A stretch of 41,932 bases of DNA from Cyanobacteriota bacterium (GTDB lineage Bacteria; Cyanobacteriota; Vampirovibrionia; Vampirovibrionales; Vampirovibrionaceae). Made by a program: the position numbers and the translations under genes. Numbering within the stretch: position 1 is the stretch's first letter; each line of letters opens with the position of its first letter. The notes beneath the pieces were generated by a model. That model made no database searches, was not told the DNA's origin, and saw only the letters and a program-made list of their open reading frames with translations. Below, piece by piece: positions 20,410-28,320 of the stretch. The stretch lies in the NCBI GenBank assembly GCA_019751815.1, contig JAIEMW010000004.1, forward strand, positions 1-41,932, written 5' to 3'.

Positions 20410-21261
20410 CTACTGACTTAATTTACTGCGAAGCCTTAAAATAGCTTGTGCATGAAGTTGGCACACGCGTGATTCTGAGACACTGATGACCTCTCCAATC
20501 TCTTTCAGGGTCATGTTCTCGTGGTAATAAAGAGCAATCAAAAGTTTTTCTCGTTCTGGCAATGAGGCAATCGCTTCTGCCAAACGCTTTCTCAATTCAA
20601 TGGCCTCAAGTTCACCTTCGGGATCCGGGCTATTCTTGTCTTCAACCGTGTCAATCAAAGAGCTGGTACTACCGCCAGAATCATCGCCCCAGTTCTCATC
20701 CAGAGATAACAGTAGATTACTACTTTCGGCGACAATGCTCTCGACTTTGGTCTTTGTCACGCCCATTTCTTTAGCAATTTCGTCATTGGTGGGAGTTCGG
20801 CCGAGACGTTCTTCCAGTCTCGCCATAGTTTCAGAGAGATCCTTACTGCGTTTACGAACCCCACGAGGAATCCAGTCCTGGAAACGGAGCTGATCAATTA
20901 TGGCCCCCCTGATACGGGTAACCGCATAGGTCTCAAACTTCAATCCTCTTTCGGGATCAAAGCGTTCTACGGCCTCCATTAAGCCCATTGTGCCGTAGCT
21001 GATCAAATCCTCTTGGGCGATACTGACCGGTAGTGTAATCGGTAGCCGACTGACGACATAACGCACTAAATGCAGGTATTTTAGAATCAGTTTTTCTCGA
21101 AGTTGTGGGTTATTCGGGTTTTTCCGGTATGAACGCCACAGCTCCATCAGCTCCTGAGCCGCATTAGGGTCAGGCGCTGCCTTGGTCGGTGAATTAATGG
21201 TTGGCTTGGAAGCCGTTTTAGAAGCCTCTTGGGAAGCCTCCTGGGACGCCTCTTGCGACAT
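20410..21261 (-). CDS. fliA: RNA polymerase sigma factor, FliA/WhiG (sigma-28) family
   Basis: This 283-residue group 3 sigma factor directs RNA polymerase to flagellar or developmental promoters in the organisms where it is known. Region 2 is seen in LVRYVVSRLPITLP, EDLISYGTMGLMEAVERFDP and KFETYAVTRIRGAIIDQLR, then DWIPRGVR, the FliA/WhiG signature. Region 3 is LSETMARLEERLGRTPTNDE, and region 4 ends with the helix-turn-helix LKEIGEVISVSESRVCQLHAQ. The first 25 residues are a low-complexity EASQ repeat outside the family fold. ATG 21261 is preferred over the TTG just before it. It heads an operon with a kinase and an RsbW-like protein, and no FlgM gene is nearby. No flagellar structural gene is in the window, so WhiG-like non-motility roles stay open. 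Confidence 0.93.
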   Translation of the reverse strand: MSQEASQEASQEASKTASKPTINSPTKAAPDPNAAQELMELWRSYRKNPNNPQLREKLILKYLHLVRYVVSRLPITLPVSIAQEDLISYGTMGLMEAVERFDPERGLKFETYAVTRIRGAIIDQLRFQDWIPRGVRKRSKDLSETMARLEERLGRTPTNDEIAKEMGVTKTKVESIVAESSNLLLSLDENWGDDSGGSTSSLIDTVEDKNSPDPEGELEAIELRKRLAEAIASLPEREKLLIALYYHENMTLKEIGEVISVSESRVCQLHAQAILRLRSKLSQ

Positions 21262-21309
21262 CAAGTGCTTTCTTTCAACAGTAAAAAACAGTCAGTAGTT
21301 CTTGCATGT

Positions 21310-21315
21310 ATTATA
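21310..21315 (-). promoter_or_regulatory. Possible -10 element of the sigma-28 operon
   Basis: TATAAT on the minus strand, about 50 bp upstream of the sigma-28 start codon. The hexamer 17 bp upstream is not a good -35. A second candidate, TTGTCA followed after 18 bp by TTTTAT, lies further upstream. Confidence 0.3.
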
Positions 21316-21515
21316 AAGCCTTCATTACAGAACCCCTAGCTTGGATGCTCTTTCCACTCATAAAATCATCCATATGAGGCAGATGACAAGATCTTAATGT
21401 TTGGGACAATTTTCTCGACTCGGGCACGTTTGTTTGAGATAACCCCTTCAACCTTGTTTTTTGTCATGTTTTTTGTGTTTGTTTCCGTGTCTGTATTTGT
21501 GTGACTCAGTTGACG

Positions 21516-22589
21516 ATGCTTCCGCCAACACTTGGCTTATCCAGCCTACCTCGCACCCTCAATCAGGGGACGAGCAATGCATTTGCAGGAAAGCATCCTG
21601 TCACTCCTGATTTTTATAGCCCTCCCCATTTCCACAGACCTTTTGGGGACACGTTATTCCTTGGCAGTAAGCCCGAAAAACGATCGACCCTCCCCCACCC
21701 TGACACCATTGAGCCAAGAGAGGTTTTTAACCGACTTGAAGCCTTTCAAGATGTTCTCAACTCCCTACCCGAACTCTCCAAATACGGACCTTTCGATATT
21801 AAGAGACAGTTTATTTCCTTACCGTCATCCGTGAGAAAACGAATTACCCGGGTGCTCGCCAATCCTCAAATGACCCCAGACTTATTACAAACACTGAGTA
21901 AACAAAGACAGCTAGGGATTATTGAAGAATGTGGGGATTTACTCTTCGAGTTTTCGACACTGAGAGCAATACAGGGAAAGGTATTTCCAGACCCTTTAAT
22001 GGAAGCCGTCACACACTGGTACCAAAATACGACTGACAGAGAACTTCCCTTTCAAGACCGCCTAGAAAAGTTGGTCTCAGCCTTGAGTCAGCACTGTGAT
22101 AACAGGCCCATGCATTGCTTTGATGAAGTAGGCCTATCTCCACAACTTTCTAAATCAGACACTCAGACGATCATGGCACTTTTATTAACCAATCATGGAT
22201 ACAGCCAAGGCGACCCAGCGTACCAAGACACGAAGAAACGGGTCCTCGATGAGGCCCATGAACTCAGTGACCAGATGAATCTGGGGGCCTTGCGCCGGAG
22301 TCTGTTTCGACTGACCGTCAGAGCTTTTGTGGAGTTTCCCTGGTTGCCTGCCAGGTGGTTCAGTGTGCTCCCGCTATATTGGTCTAGAAAAGCACTCAAA
22401 ATAAATAATCCCGACTCATTTACGGAAGCGCTCTGCTGGCAGAATGCGCGCAATAAAATATTGGGGCGAAATGAGTTTTCCTATCTCAGGCCCGATCTCA
22501 CCAGGCTGCAACGCAAGCAAATTTTAAAGCCTTTTGAAACCCTCCAAGAAGTTGCCCTGTTGCTTCCCTTGAGGAAGGCCCCTGAATGA
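21516..22589 (+). CDS. Hypothetical protein, first of a tandem paralogous pair
   Basis: I do not recognise this protein of about 357 residues. It appears soluble and mostly helical. After a variable N-terminal 80 residues it shares ordered blocks with the protein of the next gene. These are L-G-x-x-E-E-C-x-D-L-x-F-E-F (here LGIIEECGDLLFEF), a W-L-P-x-x-W-F motif (FPWLPARWFSVLP), and a C-terminal Y-x-x-P-x-L with LKPFETLQEV. I take the ATG at 21516; a GTG at 21501 is in frame, and neither has a clear ribosome-binding site. The gene diverges from the sigma-28 operon across about 250 bp and overlaps the next gene by four bases. Confidence 0.75.
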   Translation: MLPPTLGLSSLPRTLNQGTSNAFAGKHPVTPDFYSPPHFHRPFGDTLFLGSKPEKRSTLPHPDTIEPREVFNRLEAFQDVLNSLPELSKYGPFDIKRQFISLPSSVRKRITRVLANPQMTPDLLQTLSKQRQLGIIEECGDLLFEFSTLRAIQGKVFPDPLMEAVTHWYQNTTDRELPFQDRLEKLVSALSQHCDNRPMHCFDEVGLSPQLSKSDTQTIMALLLTNHGYSQGDPAYQDTKKRVLDEAHELSDQMNLGALRRSLFRLTVRAFVEFPWLPARWFSVLPLYWSRKALKINNPDSFTEALCWQNARNKILGRNEFSYLRPDLTRLQRKQILKPFETLQEVALLLPLRKAPE

Positions 22590-23605
22590 AAATTCTACCC
22601 ATCCAACTGACATCCATACAGCTAGGGCCAACCCCAATCACGGCCTTGAAAACACCGCGTGTCAGTGCCTCCCCTGCTGGCGCTTGTCAGGACTATGCTT
22701 CAATTACCTTTGGGAGTCAGTCCCCATGGTTGCCATTGTCAAAGGCGCTGAAGAGGCACCCAGGGCTTCAGGCCTATCAAACGGAAGATAAGCCGATCGA
22801 TTTACAAGCCTTATTGGCAGGCTTCCCCTTAGAGACACAGAAGCGACTGTCTTACTTGGGGAAAACCGTTCGTCCACAAAGCATACAAACCTTTCAAAAA
22901 TCTGGGAAACTGGGCATGTTGGAAGAATGTGCCGATCTTATTTTTGAATTCTATAAGCATCGAGGCCTGCAAAGCGGTCTGATTCGTCAAAAACTTCTGG
23001 GGGAAGCGCGAGCAGCACTAAGTGAGCTGCGAACCCTACACGGAATTGGCACCAGTGCTCAAAAACCACACATTCCTTACACTGTTTTCCAAGAGGCACT
23101 CAAACGGGTGGGTCAGCTCATTCCCAAGGGAACGTATCAACGTTTTGTGGATGAAATTGCCTTACAGCGAGGCGACCGTGAACGTCTCGACAGCCTTATT
23201 CCACTGTTAATCTTGAACACAAGCTGGTGCCTTCAGACCCCAGAGTATCAGAATGTGGGAAAACGGCTCCAAGATGAGTTGGCAGAGCTAAAGCCGTATC
23301 TCACTCCCGCAAAAAAATTACTGCTTTCAATTTATGTCAGTGTATTTGAGGCTTGTGACTGGCTGCCCACTGCCTGGTTTGCCTGGCTTCCCAAAAAGCT
23401 CACAGCACAGGCCTTGGGTCTGGGACCGATCAAAATGGAAGATCTCTACCGAATCCAAGACAACAAACAGCGCGGACGCCAAGAGCTGGAGTTCTATCAC
23501 CCTGGATTGAAATCAACACAGGCGAAACCGCAACTAAAACCCTTTGAAGCACTGTTTGAGGTGAGCATTCTCCAAGAACTTCAGGCCCGGCAATTGTCCG
23601 CCTGA
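22586..23605 (+). CDS. Hypothetical protein, second of a tandem paralogous pair
   Basis: This 339-residue protein is a paralogue of the preceding one. It has the same three blocks in the same order and at similar spacing: LGMLEECADLIFEFYKHRGL, CDWLPTAWFAWLPKKL and YHPGLKSTQAKPQLKPFEAL. No signal peptide or membrane helix is evident. The ATG overlaps the previous stop codon (ATGA), and GAGGAAGG lies seven bases upstream, so the two are translated together. This suggests equal amounts and perhaps a heteromer. Function unknown. It is convergent with murT, with a 22-bp gap and no clear terminator. Confidence 0.8.
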   Translation: MKILPIQLTSIQLGPTPITALKTPRVSASPAGACQDYASITFGSQSPWLPLSKALKRHPGLQAYQTEDKPIDLQALLAGFPLETQKRLSYLGKTVRPQSIQTFQKSGKLGMLEECADLIFEFYKHRGLQSGLIRQKLLGEARAALSELRTLHGIGTSAQKPHIPYTVFQEALKRVGQLIPKGTYQRFVDEIALQRGDRERLDSLIPLLILNTSWCLQTPEYQNVGKRLQDELAELKPYLTPAKKLLLSIYVSVFEACDWLPTAWFAWLPKKLTAQALGLGPIKMEDLYRIQDNKQRGRQELEFYHPGLKSTQAKPQLKPFEALFEVSILQELQARQLSA

Positions 23606-23627
23606 GCGTTTTAGTGCTCCTGAAATT

Positions 23628-25163
23628 TTAGTGCTTTTGACCCTCAAAAAAAGGTCTCAGTGTTAACAGGGCCGTATAGGTTGGCAACACGTACAGCGTT
23701 TGTCCACTGTCCATTTTTTCGACCGCTCCCATGACCGCCTGAATAGGGTCAGTCTCTATGGTTAGCATCACCGGATCCAGCCCGGCGTACTTTAACCGGG
23801 TTGCCATATCCCCGGCTCGCGTCCCCGAAACCCAGATAGGTCGTTTCTGTGTGTTGGACTTCTGAGCATTGGACAAAGATTCAAACTGAGCATCCCAAAT
23901 CCAGGAGACATCGCGCCCATCGGCATAGTTATCGTTCAAAACCACGCACAACTGTCCATTCGGGTCTGATGCTACCAATTTTAATACTTCGGATGCCCCA
24001 ACAGGGTTCTTAATCAGCATCACCATCACAGATTTTCCTTGACCTGCTTTATCTCTGAGGGTTAGATGTTCTGCCCGTCCAAAGACAGTCTGATAATCCG
24101 TCAACGCCTTTTGACAGGCTGGCCAGTCCAGTGAATGACCCAGGGGTGAGAGTTCTAAAAGCTCTTTCAGCGGCGCCAACGCTGCGAGCAAATTATAGAC
24201 GTTGAATAAGCCCGGCAGCGGGAGTTCTATTTCAATCGTGTCTGCTTGATACCACTGTAGCGTGACAAGAGAACGGTCCGGATAAAGCGTGACCTGTGCC
24301 GCACAGACATCGGGCTGCGGTCGAGAAAAGCCACATCGAGGACAATGATAATGCCCCAGATGGCCAAAATGAATCTGCTGATAGTGCAAAGCCGAATTAC
24401 CAGAGAGATCCGTCTGCTCGGCACAGCGAGGACACGTCGTCACCTCTCTGGGGAAGGGTACCAGACTCGCCAGAGTGTTACTATTGTCCGGGCTATTTTC
24501 AGGGCGAGAATCATTTTCTCCGTAGTAAACGTGATCAATCCCAAACGTTTTCACACTGAAGGAATCGTGACCACCCAATTTGCTTCCAGCGCCCAAGTGC
24601 GTTACCAAAGGATCATCGGCATTTAAATACAACGTCTTTGGCTTGGCCGAATCAATCCCGTCTAAGATCATCCGTGCCGTTGTGTCGAGTTCCCCGTATC
24701 GGTCCAGTTGATCCCGAAAGAGGTTGGTCACCACAATCGATTGCGCGGGCATTTGATCCATCACTGCGCGCAGTGAGGCTTCATCGACTTCTAGGACAGC
24801 TGCATCCGCCGTGATTTCACCCCAAGTATTTGTCTGCAGAGCCAGCGCTGTAGCAATCCCACCGAGCATATTAGCGCCAAGATGATTATTGATGACGCAA
24901 ATAGGCGGTTTCAGCACACTGAGTAGTGCACTCATTAAGCCCGAGGTGGTGGTCTTCCCATTGGTCCCCGTGATGGCAATCACGGGCTTAGATGGCTTAA
25001 CACCATTGGAAGCCTGCTGCCAGCTTTGGCTCATGGCCTCTAGAATTCTGGGATTAAGCCCAAGCAGAAGCTTACCCGGCAGACTCGTCCCTGCCCCACG
25101 GCCGCTCAGCCGAATCAGTCCAGCAAGACCTTTACTGAGGAGAACGGCCAGGCGTGTCAGCAT
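23628..25163 (-). CDS. murT: Lipid II isoglutaminyl synthase ligase subunit MurT
   Basis: MurT activates the D-Glu alpha-carboxyl of lipid II with ATP. Its partner GatD supplies ammonia from glutamine, giving D-isoglutamine in peptidoglycan. A Mur-ligase central domain has the P-loop ITGTNGKTTTSG near 65-75. An inserted Cys4 zinc-ribbon (CPRC near 245, CPRCG near 277) is characteristic of MurT, as is the C-terminal DUF1727 domain with KNPVGASEV and NDNYADGRDVSWIWD. In known MurT-GatD the aspartate of the last motif takes part in catalysis. Length 511. The start overlaps the dapL stop codon; ATG 25163 or the GTG before it may be used. No gatD lies beside it, which is unusual because the two are normally an operon. 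Confidence 0.92.
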   Translation of the reverse strand: MLTRLAVLLSKGLAGLIRLSGRGAGTSLPGKLLLGLNPRILEAMSQSWQQASNGVKPSKPVIAITGTNGKTTTSGLMSALLSVLKPPICVINNHLGANMLGGIATALALQTNTWGEITADAAVLEVDEASLRAVMDQMPAQSIVVTNLFRDQLDRYGELDTTARMILDGIDSAKPKTLYLNADDPLVTHLGAGSKLGGHDSFSVKTFGIDHVYYGENDSRPENSPDNSNTLASLVPFPREVTTCPRCAEQTDLSGNSALHYQQIHFGHLGHYHCPRCGFSRPQPDVCAAQVTLYPDRSLVTLQWYQADTIEIELPLPGLFNVYNLLAALAPLKELLELSPLGHSLDWPACQKALTDYQTVFGRAEHLTLRDKAGQGKSVMVMLIKNPVGASEVLKLVASDPNGQLCVVLNDNYADGRDVSWIWDAQFESLSNAQKSNTQKRPIWVSGTRAGDMATRLKYAGLDPVMLTIETDPIQAVMGAVEKMDSGQTLYVLPTYTALLTLRPFFEGQKH

Positions 25164-25165
25164 CA

Positions 25166-26368
25166 CTAAACAGAAGTAGCCGTTGCTTTTGCCAATTGGT
25201 TGTATGTCACACCATGCTCTTTCATCCGGGATAGGGCTTCTTTCAAGCGATCTTCAGGCACAGTGAGGGCAACACGGAAGTAGCCTTCCCCCTGAGAGCC
25301 GTATCCAGTCCCTGGAGGAACCACAATCCCGCAGCGATCTAAGAGCAAACCAGCAAACTCAACACTGGTCATCCCTGTCGGGACAGGCACCCACAGATAG
25401 AAAGTGGCCTTGTTGGGTTTAAAATCCCAGCCCAGTTCATTGAGACCCGCCACAAAAATATCCCGGCGGCGGCCGTAGATTTGATTTAAATCCTTGGTCA
25501 ACGCATCCGATTTATTCAGACCCGCAATGGCGGCCTGTTGCACGGCCTTAAAGACACCACTGTCTGTATTGTTTTTGACTTTGCCTAAGGCGGCAATGCC
25601 CGCAGAATTTCCCACGGCAAACCCAACCCGCCATCCAGTCATATTGTACATTTTACTGAGACTGAAAAATTCAACACACACCTCTTTGGCGCCTGGCACG
25701 CTCAAGAAGCTGGGTGCGCGGTAACCATCGAAGGTCATCTCAGAGTAGGCATTGTCATGGCAGAGCAAAATATCGTATTCCCGGCAAAAAGCAACACATT
25801 CAGCCATAAATGCATCTGTAACAATAGCTCCCATTGGATTATTGGGATAGTTTAAAAAGAAAAGTTTAGCTCTACGGGCAATATCTGCCGGAATGCTCGC
25901 CAAATCTGGCAAGAAGTTATTTTCTGCTGTTAACGGGACCGTATAAGGTTCTCCACCACAAAGCAATGTGTAATTGTGGTAGACAGGATATCCTGGTGAC
26001 GGGCAAAGAACGACATCACCTGGGTCTACATAAGCCAAAATAGTATGCGCCAGTCCTTCTTTTGAGCCAATCAAAGAGAGTGCATCTGTGCTTGGGTCAA
26101 TAGAAACACCAAAACGGTTCTGCATCCATTGTGCCACAGCAGATAAAAAATCCTTGGTCCCGTTATAAGGAGGATAATTGTGCGTTGCGGGATCGGCCAC
26201 GGCCTCTTGCATTGCTTTGACGATCACAGCAGGTGTTGGCAAATCAGGATCGCCCACACCCAGGCTGATAATGTCGACCCCTTTGGCTCTTGCTGCATCA
26301 ACCTTGCGATCTAGCTCTGCAAAGAGATAGGGTGGGATTTTACCGAGTTTTTGTGAGGGCTGTGGCAT
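25166..26368 (-). CDS. dapL: LL-diaminopimelate aminotransferase
   Basis: This PLP-dependent class I/II aminotransferase (400 residues) makes LL-diaminopimelate directly from tetrahydrodipicolinate, bypassing the acylated route. The DapL pathway is typical of cyanobacteria, chlamydiae and plants. The N-terminus KIPPYLFAELDRKVDAARAK, the IISLGVGDPDLPTP loop, LFFLNYPNNPMGA and the Schiff-base lysine in SLSKMYNMTGWRVGF all fit the family. The frame runs open to 26440, but ATG 26368, with AAGGAT close by, gives the normal N-terminus. Being upstream of and coupled to murT, it links diaminopimelate supply to peptidoglycan precursor amidation. Other aspartate-family aminotransferases are similar, so the substrate is probable rather than certain. 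Confidence 0.9.
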   Translation of the reverse strand: MPQPSQKLGKIPPYLFAELDRKVDAARAKGVDIISLGVGDPDLPTPAVIVKAMQEAVADPATHNYPPYNGTKDFLSAVAQWMQNRFGVSIDPSTDALSLIGSKEGLAHTILAYVDPGDVVLCPSPGYPVYHNYTLLCGGEPYTVPLTAENNFLPDLASIPADIARRAKLFFLNYPNNPMGAIVTDAFMAECVAFCREYDILLCHDNAYSEMTFDGYRAPSFLSVPGAKEVCVEFFSLSKMYNMTGWRVGFAVGNSAGIAALGKVKNNTDSGVFKAVQQAAIAGLNKSDALTKDLNQIYGRRRDIFVAGLNELGWDFKPNKATFYLWVPVPTGMTSVEFAGLLLDRCGIVVPPGTGYGSQGEGYFRVALTVPEDRLKEALSRMKEHGVTYNQLAKATATSV

Positions 26369-26501
26369 ATCCTTGGGAGTCCTTTCTGAAACCGTGTTGA
26401 TAAAGCTCAAAACGCTAAAACTCAAAACTCTGAAAAGCAAGGCCTATAAGTGTGTAAAGCACTCAAGATGACGCAGGCTCACTTTTGGTTTAATTTATAT
26501 C

Positions 26502-27494
26502 ATGAAAACAGATTGTGAACCCCTTGTGAGCCGCATGAGCAACCAGGTTACTCCTTCTGCAAGCCGTATGGCTGCCTATTATACACTTCCTACCTCAGTG
26601 ATCGAATCTTCGAACGCGGTGGACTTTATCTGTGAATATCTCTGGGGTCTCGAGGGGATTGAAAGCGTTGAAACCATTCTCGACGGGGAGATAGGCTCAG
26701 AAAAACCACAAGGACTTATTGTGATTTTTGACCCTGAAAAGACCCAACCTGAGGATTGGCTGACACCATGGCCAGACGCATGGTCAGCTCACTCAGAGCT
26801 ATCCAAAAACAAGCCATTACTAGGTTGCGTCAAGACAATCATGCCAGAGGATTGGGAAAGCAGCTGGAAGCAGTTTTGGCACCAAACCGCTGTGTCAGAA
26901 ACCCTTTGGATTTGCCCCAGTTGGGAAACTCCGGCTGATATTTCTCCAGGGGCTTGCGTGATCACCCTCGATCCGGGTAACGCCTTTGGCACAGGGGCCC
27001 ACGAAACCACGCGACTGATGCTACAAAGCATGGAAAACTTATCTAGTGAGCTTACAGCTAGTGGATTTAACTGGTCTGACAAACAAGTTTTGGACGTGGG
27101 TACCGGGTCTGGCATCCTGGCAATTTATGCCGCACTAAGGGGATGCCGAAGTGTACGCGCCATTGATAACGATTCCGTGGCTGTCCGGGTTTGCCGAGAA
27201 AATGCCGCCCTAAACCATGTTGACTCTTATATTACCGTCGACGATCTCCCGCTTTACGATCTCTGCTTGACTCGGTATGACCTGATTGTGGCCAATATCT
27301 TGGCCGAAGTGATATTAGAACTGTTGCCAGAAATGCTGTTACGGCTTGAGCCTGGTGGCACTGTTTTATTTTCCGGACTGATCGAAAAAACCTATCCTGC
27401 TGTTGAGCAAGCAATGACAAAGGCGGGCCTGGAACAGATTCACAAAAAGCAACTTGGAGATTGGTTTTTACTGCATGGGAAATCCCCTTATTAA
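26502..27494 (+). CDS. prmA: Ribosomal protein L11 methyltransferase
   Basis: PrmA trimethylates ribosomal protein L11 using S-adenosylmethionine. The 330-residue product has an N-terminal L11-recognition domain (to about 130). The Rossmann methyltransferase domain follows, with TLDPGNAFGTGAHETTRL, the SAM loop VLDVGTGSGILAIYAA and motif IV DLIVANILAEVI. The ATG at 26502 has an A/T-rich stretch and no Shine-Dalgarno ahead of it, so translation may be leaderless, or may begin at ATG 26535 or 26568. rsmE starts inside its 3' end. prmA-rsmE pairing is common in bacteria and supports both calls. The promoter probably lies in the 133-bp gap shared with divergent dapL. Confidence 0.94.
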   Translation: MKTDCEPLVSRMSNQVTPSASRMAAYYTLPTSVIESSNAVDFICEYLWGLEGIESVETILDGEIGSEKPQGLIVIFDPEKTQPEDWLTPWPDAWSAHSELSKNKPLLGCVKTIMPEDWESSWKQFWHQTAVSETLWICPSWETPADISPGACVITLDPGNAFGTGAHETTRLMLQSMENLSSELTASGFNWSDKQVLDVGTGSGILAIYAALRGCRSVRAIDNDSVAVRVCRENAALNHVDSYITVDDLPLYDLCLTRYDLIVANILAEVILELLPEMLLRLEPGGTVLFSGLIEKTYPAVEQAMTKAGLEQIHKKQLGDWFLLHGKSPY

Positions 27495-28320
27495 ACCCCC
27501 CAGACGCTTTTTTTTAGAGCACTCCTTGATAGAGACCCATGAAGGTCTGTATCACTGTGATGACGATTTTCTGGTTGGGCATATTAAACAGGTATTAAGG
27601 CTTAAAGCGGGTCAATCTCTCCAGTTGATTGACCCTGAGAAAGCCGAACTGTTGGATGTTATCCTCGAGAGCTACCCAGGAAAGCATACTGCCCGTTTCA
27701 CTCTTGAGAAAAAAACCCTTTTGACCGAATTAATACCCCCAGCTCAACCAACTGTCGTCCTTGCCAGCGCACTGCTCAAAAAAACAGCCTGGGAGTGGCT
27801 TCTTGAAAAAGCGACCGAGCTTGGCGTTACCCGCATTATCCCTCTGCAAACCACGCACACCGTGGTTGACCCATCAAAGGACAAAGAGGAAACATCGTTA
27901 TCCCGCTGGCGCAGTATTATCCGAAGAGCGTCAGAACAGTGTGAGCGTTTGGTACAGCCAGTATGCGCCCCCCTATGCACACTGGATTCTCTGCTGTCGG
28001 AGTCTCAAGATAACACCAACGTCCCCTTGCTCACATTCGCCCTGATCGAGCGTTACCCGGAACAAACAGAGCCTGATAACCGGCAAAATCTTATCATTAC
28101 TCTGGAAAAAGCCCTTCAAAAAAGCACCAAAGCCCCTACGATCATTCTGATGGTCGGCCCTGAAGGTGGTTGGCACCCAGATGAGCAACGTCGTCTAAGC
28201 GAACAAGCGGGTGTCATTCCCATTTCTCTGGGAAAAGCCATTTTAAAAAGTGAAACCGCGTCTATTAGTGGTCTTTCTGTCATTAATCAGGTCTTGCAGC
28301 AGGTCTTGCAACTATCATGA
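27475..28320 (+). CDS. rsmE: 16S rRNA (uracil-1498-N3)-methyltransferase
   Basis: RsmE is a SPOUT-class (knotted) methyltransferase that modifies U1498 of 16S rRNA. The N-terminal PUA-like part contains HIKQVLRLKAGQSLQLID. The knot region shows LLEKATELGVTRIIPL, LMVGPEGGWHPDE and SLGKAILKSETASISGL, the last replacing the usual LGPRILRTETA. Length 281 is slightly above the family norm because of an insert near 190-215. ATG 27475 lies inside prmA. A TTG at 27454 extends the frame but adds nothing conserved. Its stop overlaps the start of the next gene (ATGA). Confidence 0.93.
   Translation: MGNPLIKPPRRFFLEHSLIETHEGLYHCDDDFLVGHIKQVLRLKAGQSLQLIDPEKAELLDVILESYPGKHTARFTLEKKTLLTELIPPAQPTVVLASALLKKTAWEWLLEKATELGVTRIIPLQTTHTVVDPSKDKEETSLSRWRSIIRRASEQCERLVQPVCAPLCTLDSLLSESQDNTNVPLLTFALIERYPEQTEPDNRQNLIITLEKALQKSTKAPTIILMVGPEGGWHPDEQRRLSEQAGVIPISLGKAILKSETASISGLSVINQVLQQVLQLS

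Noticed and set aside
15962..21261. Treating the cluster as an antiphage or toxin-antitoxin island
   Set aside because: No nuclease, toxin, transposase or composition shift was seen; the domains are regulatory.
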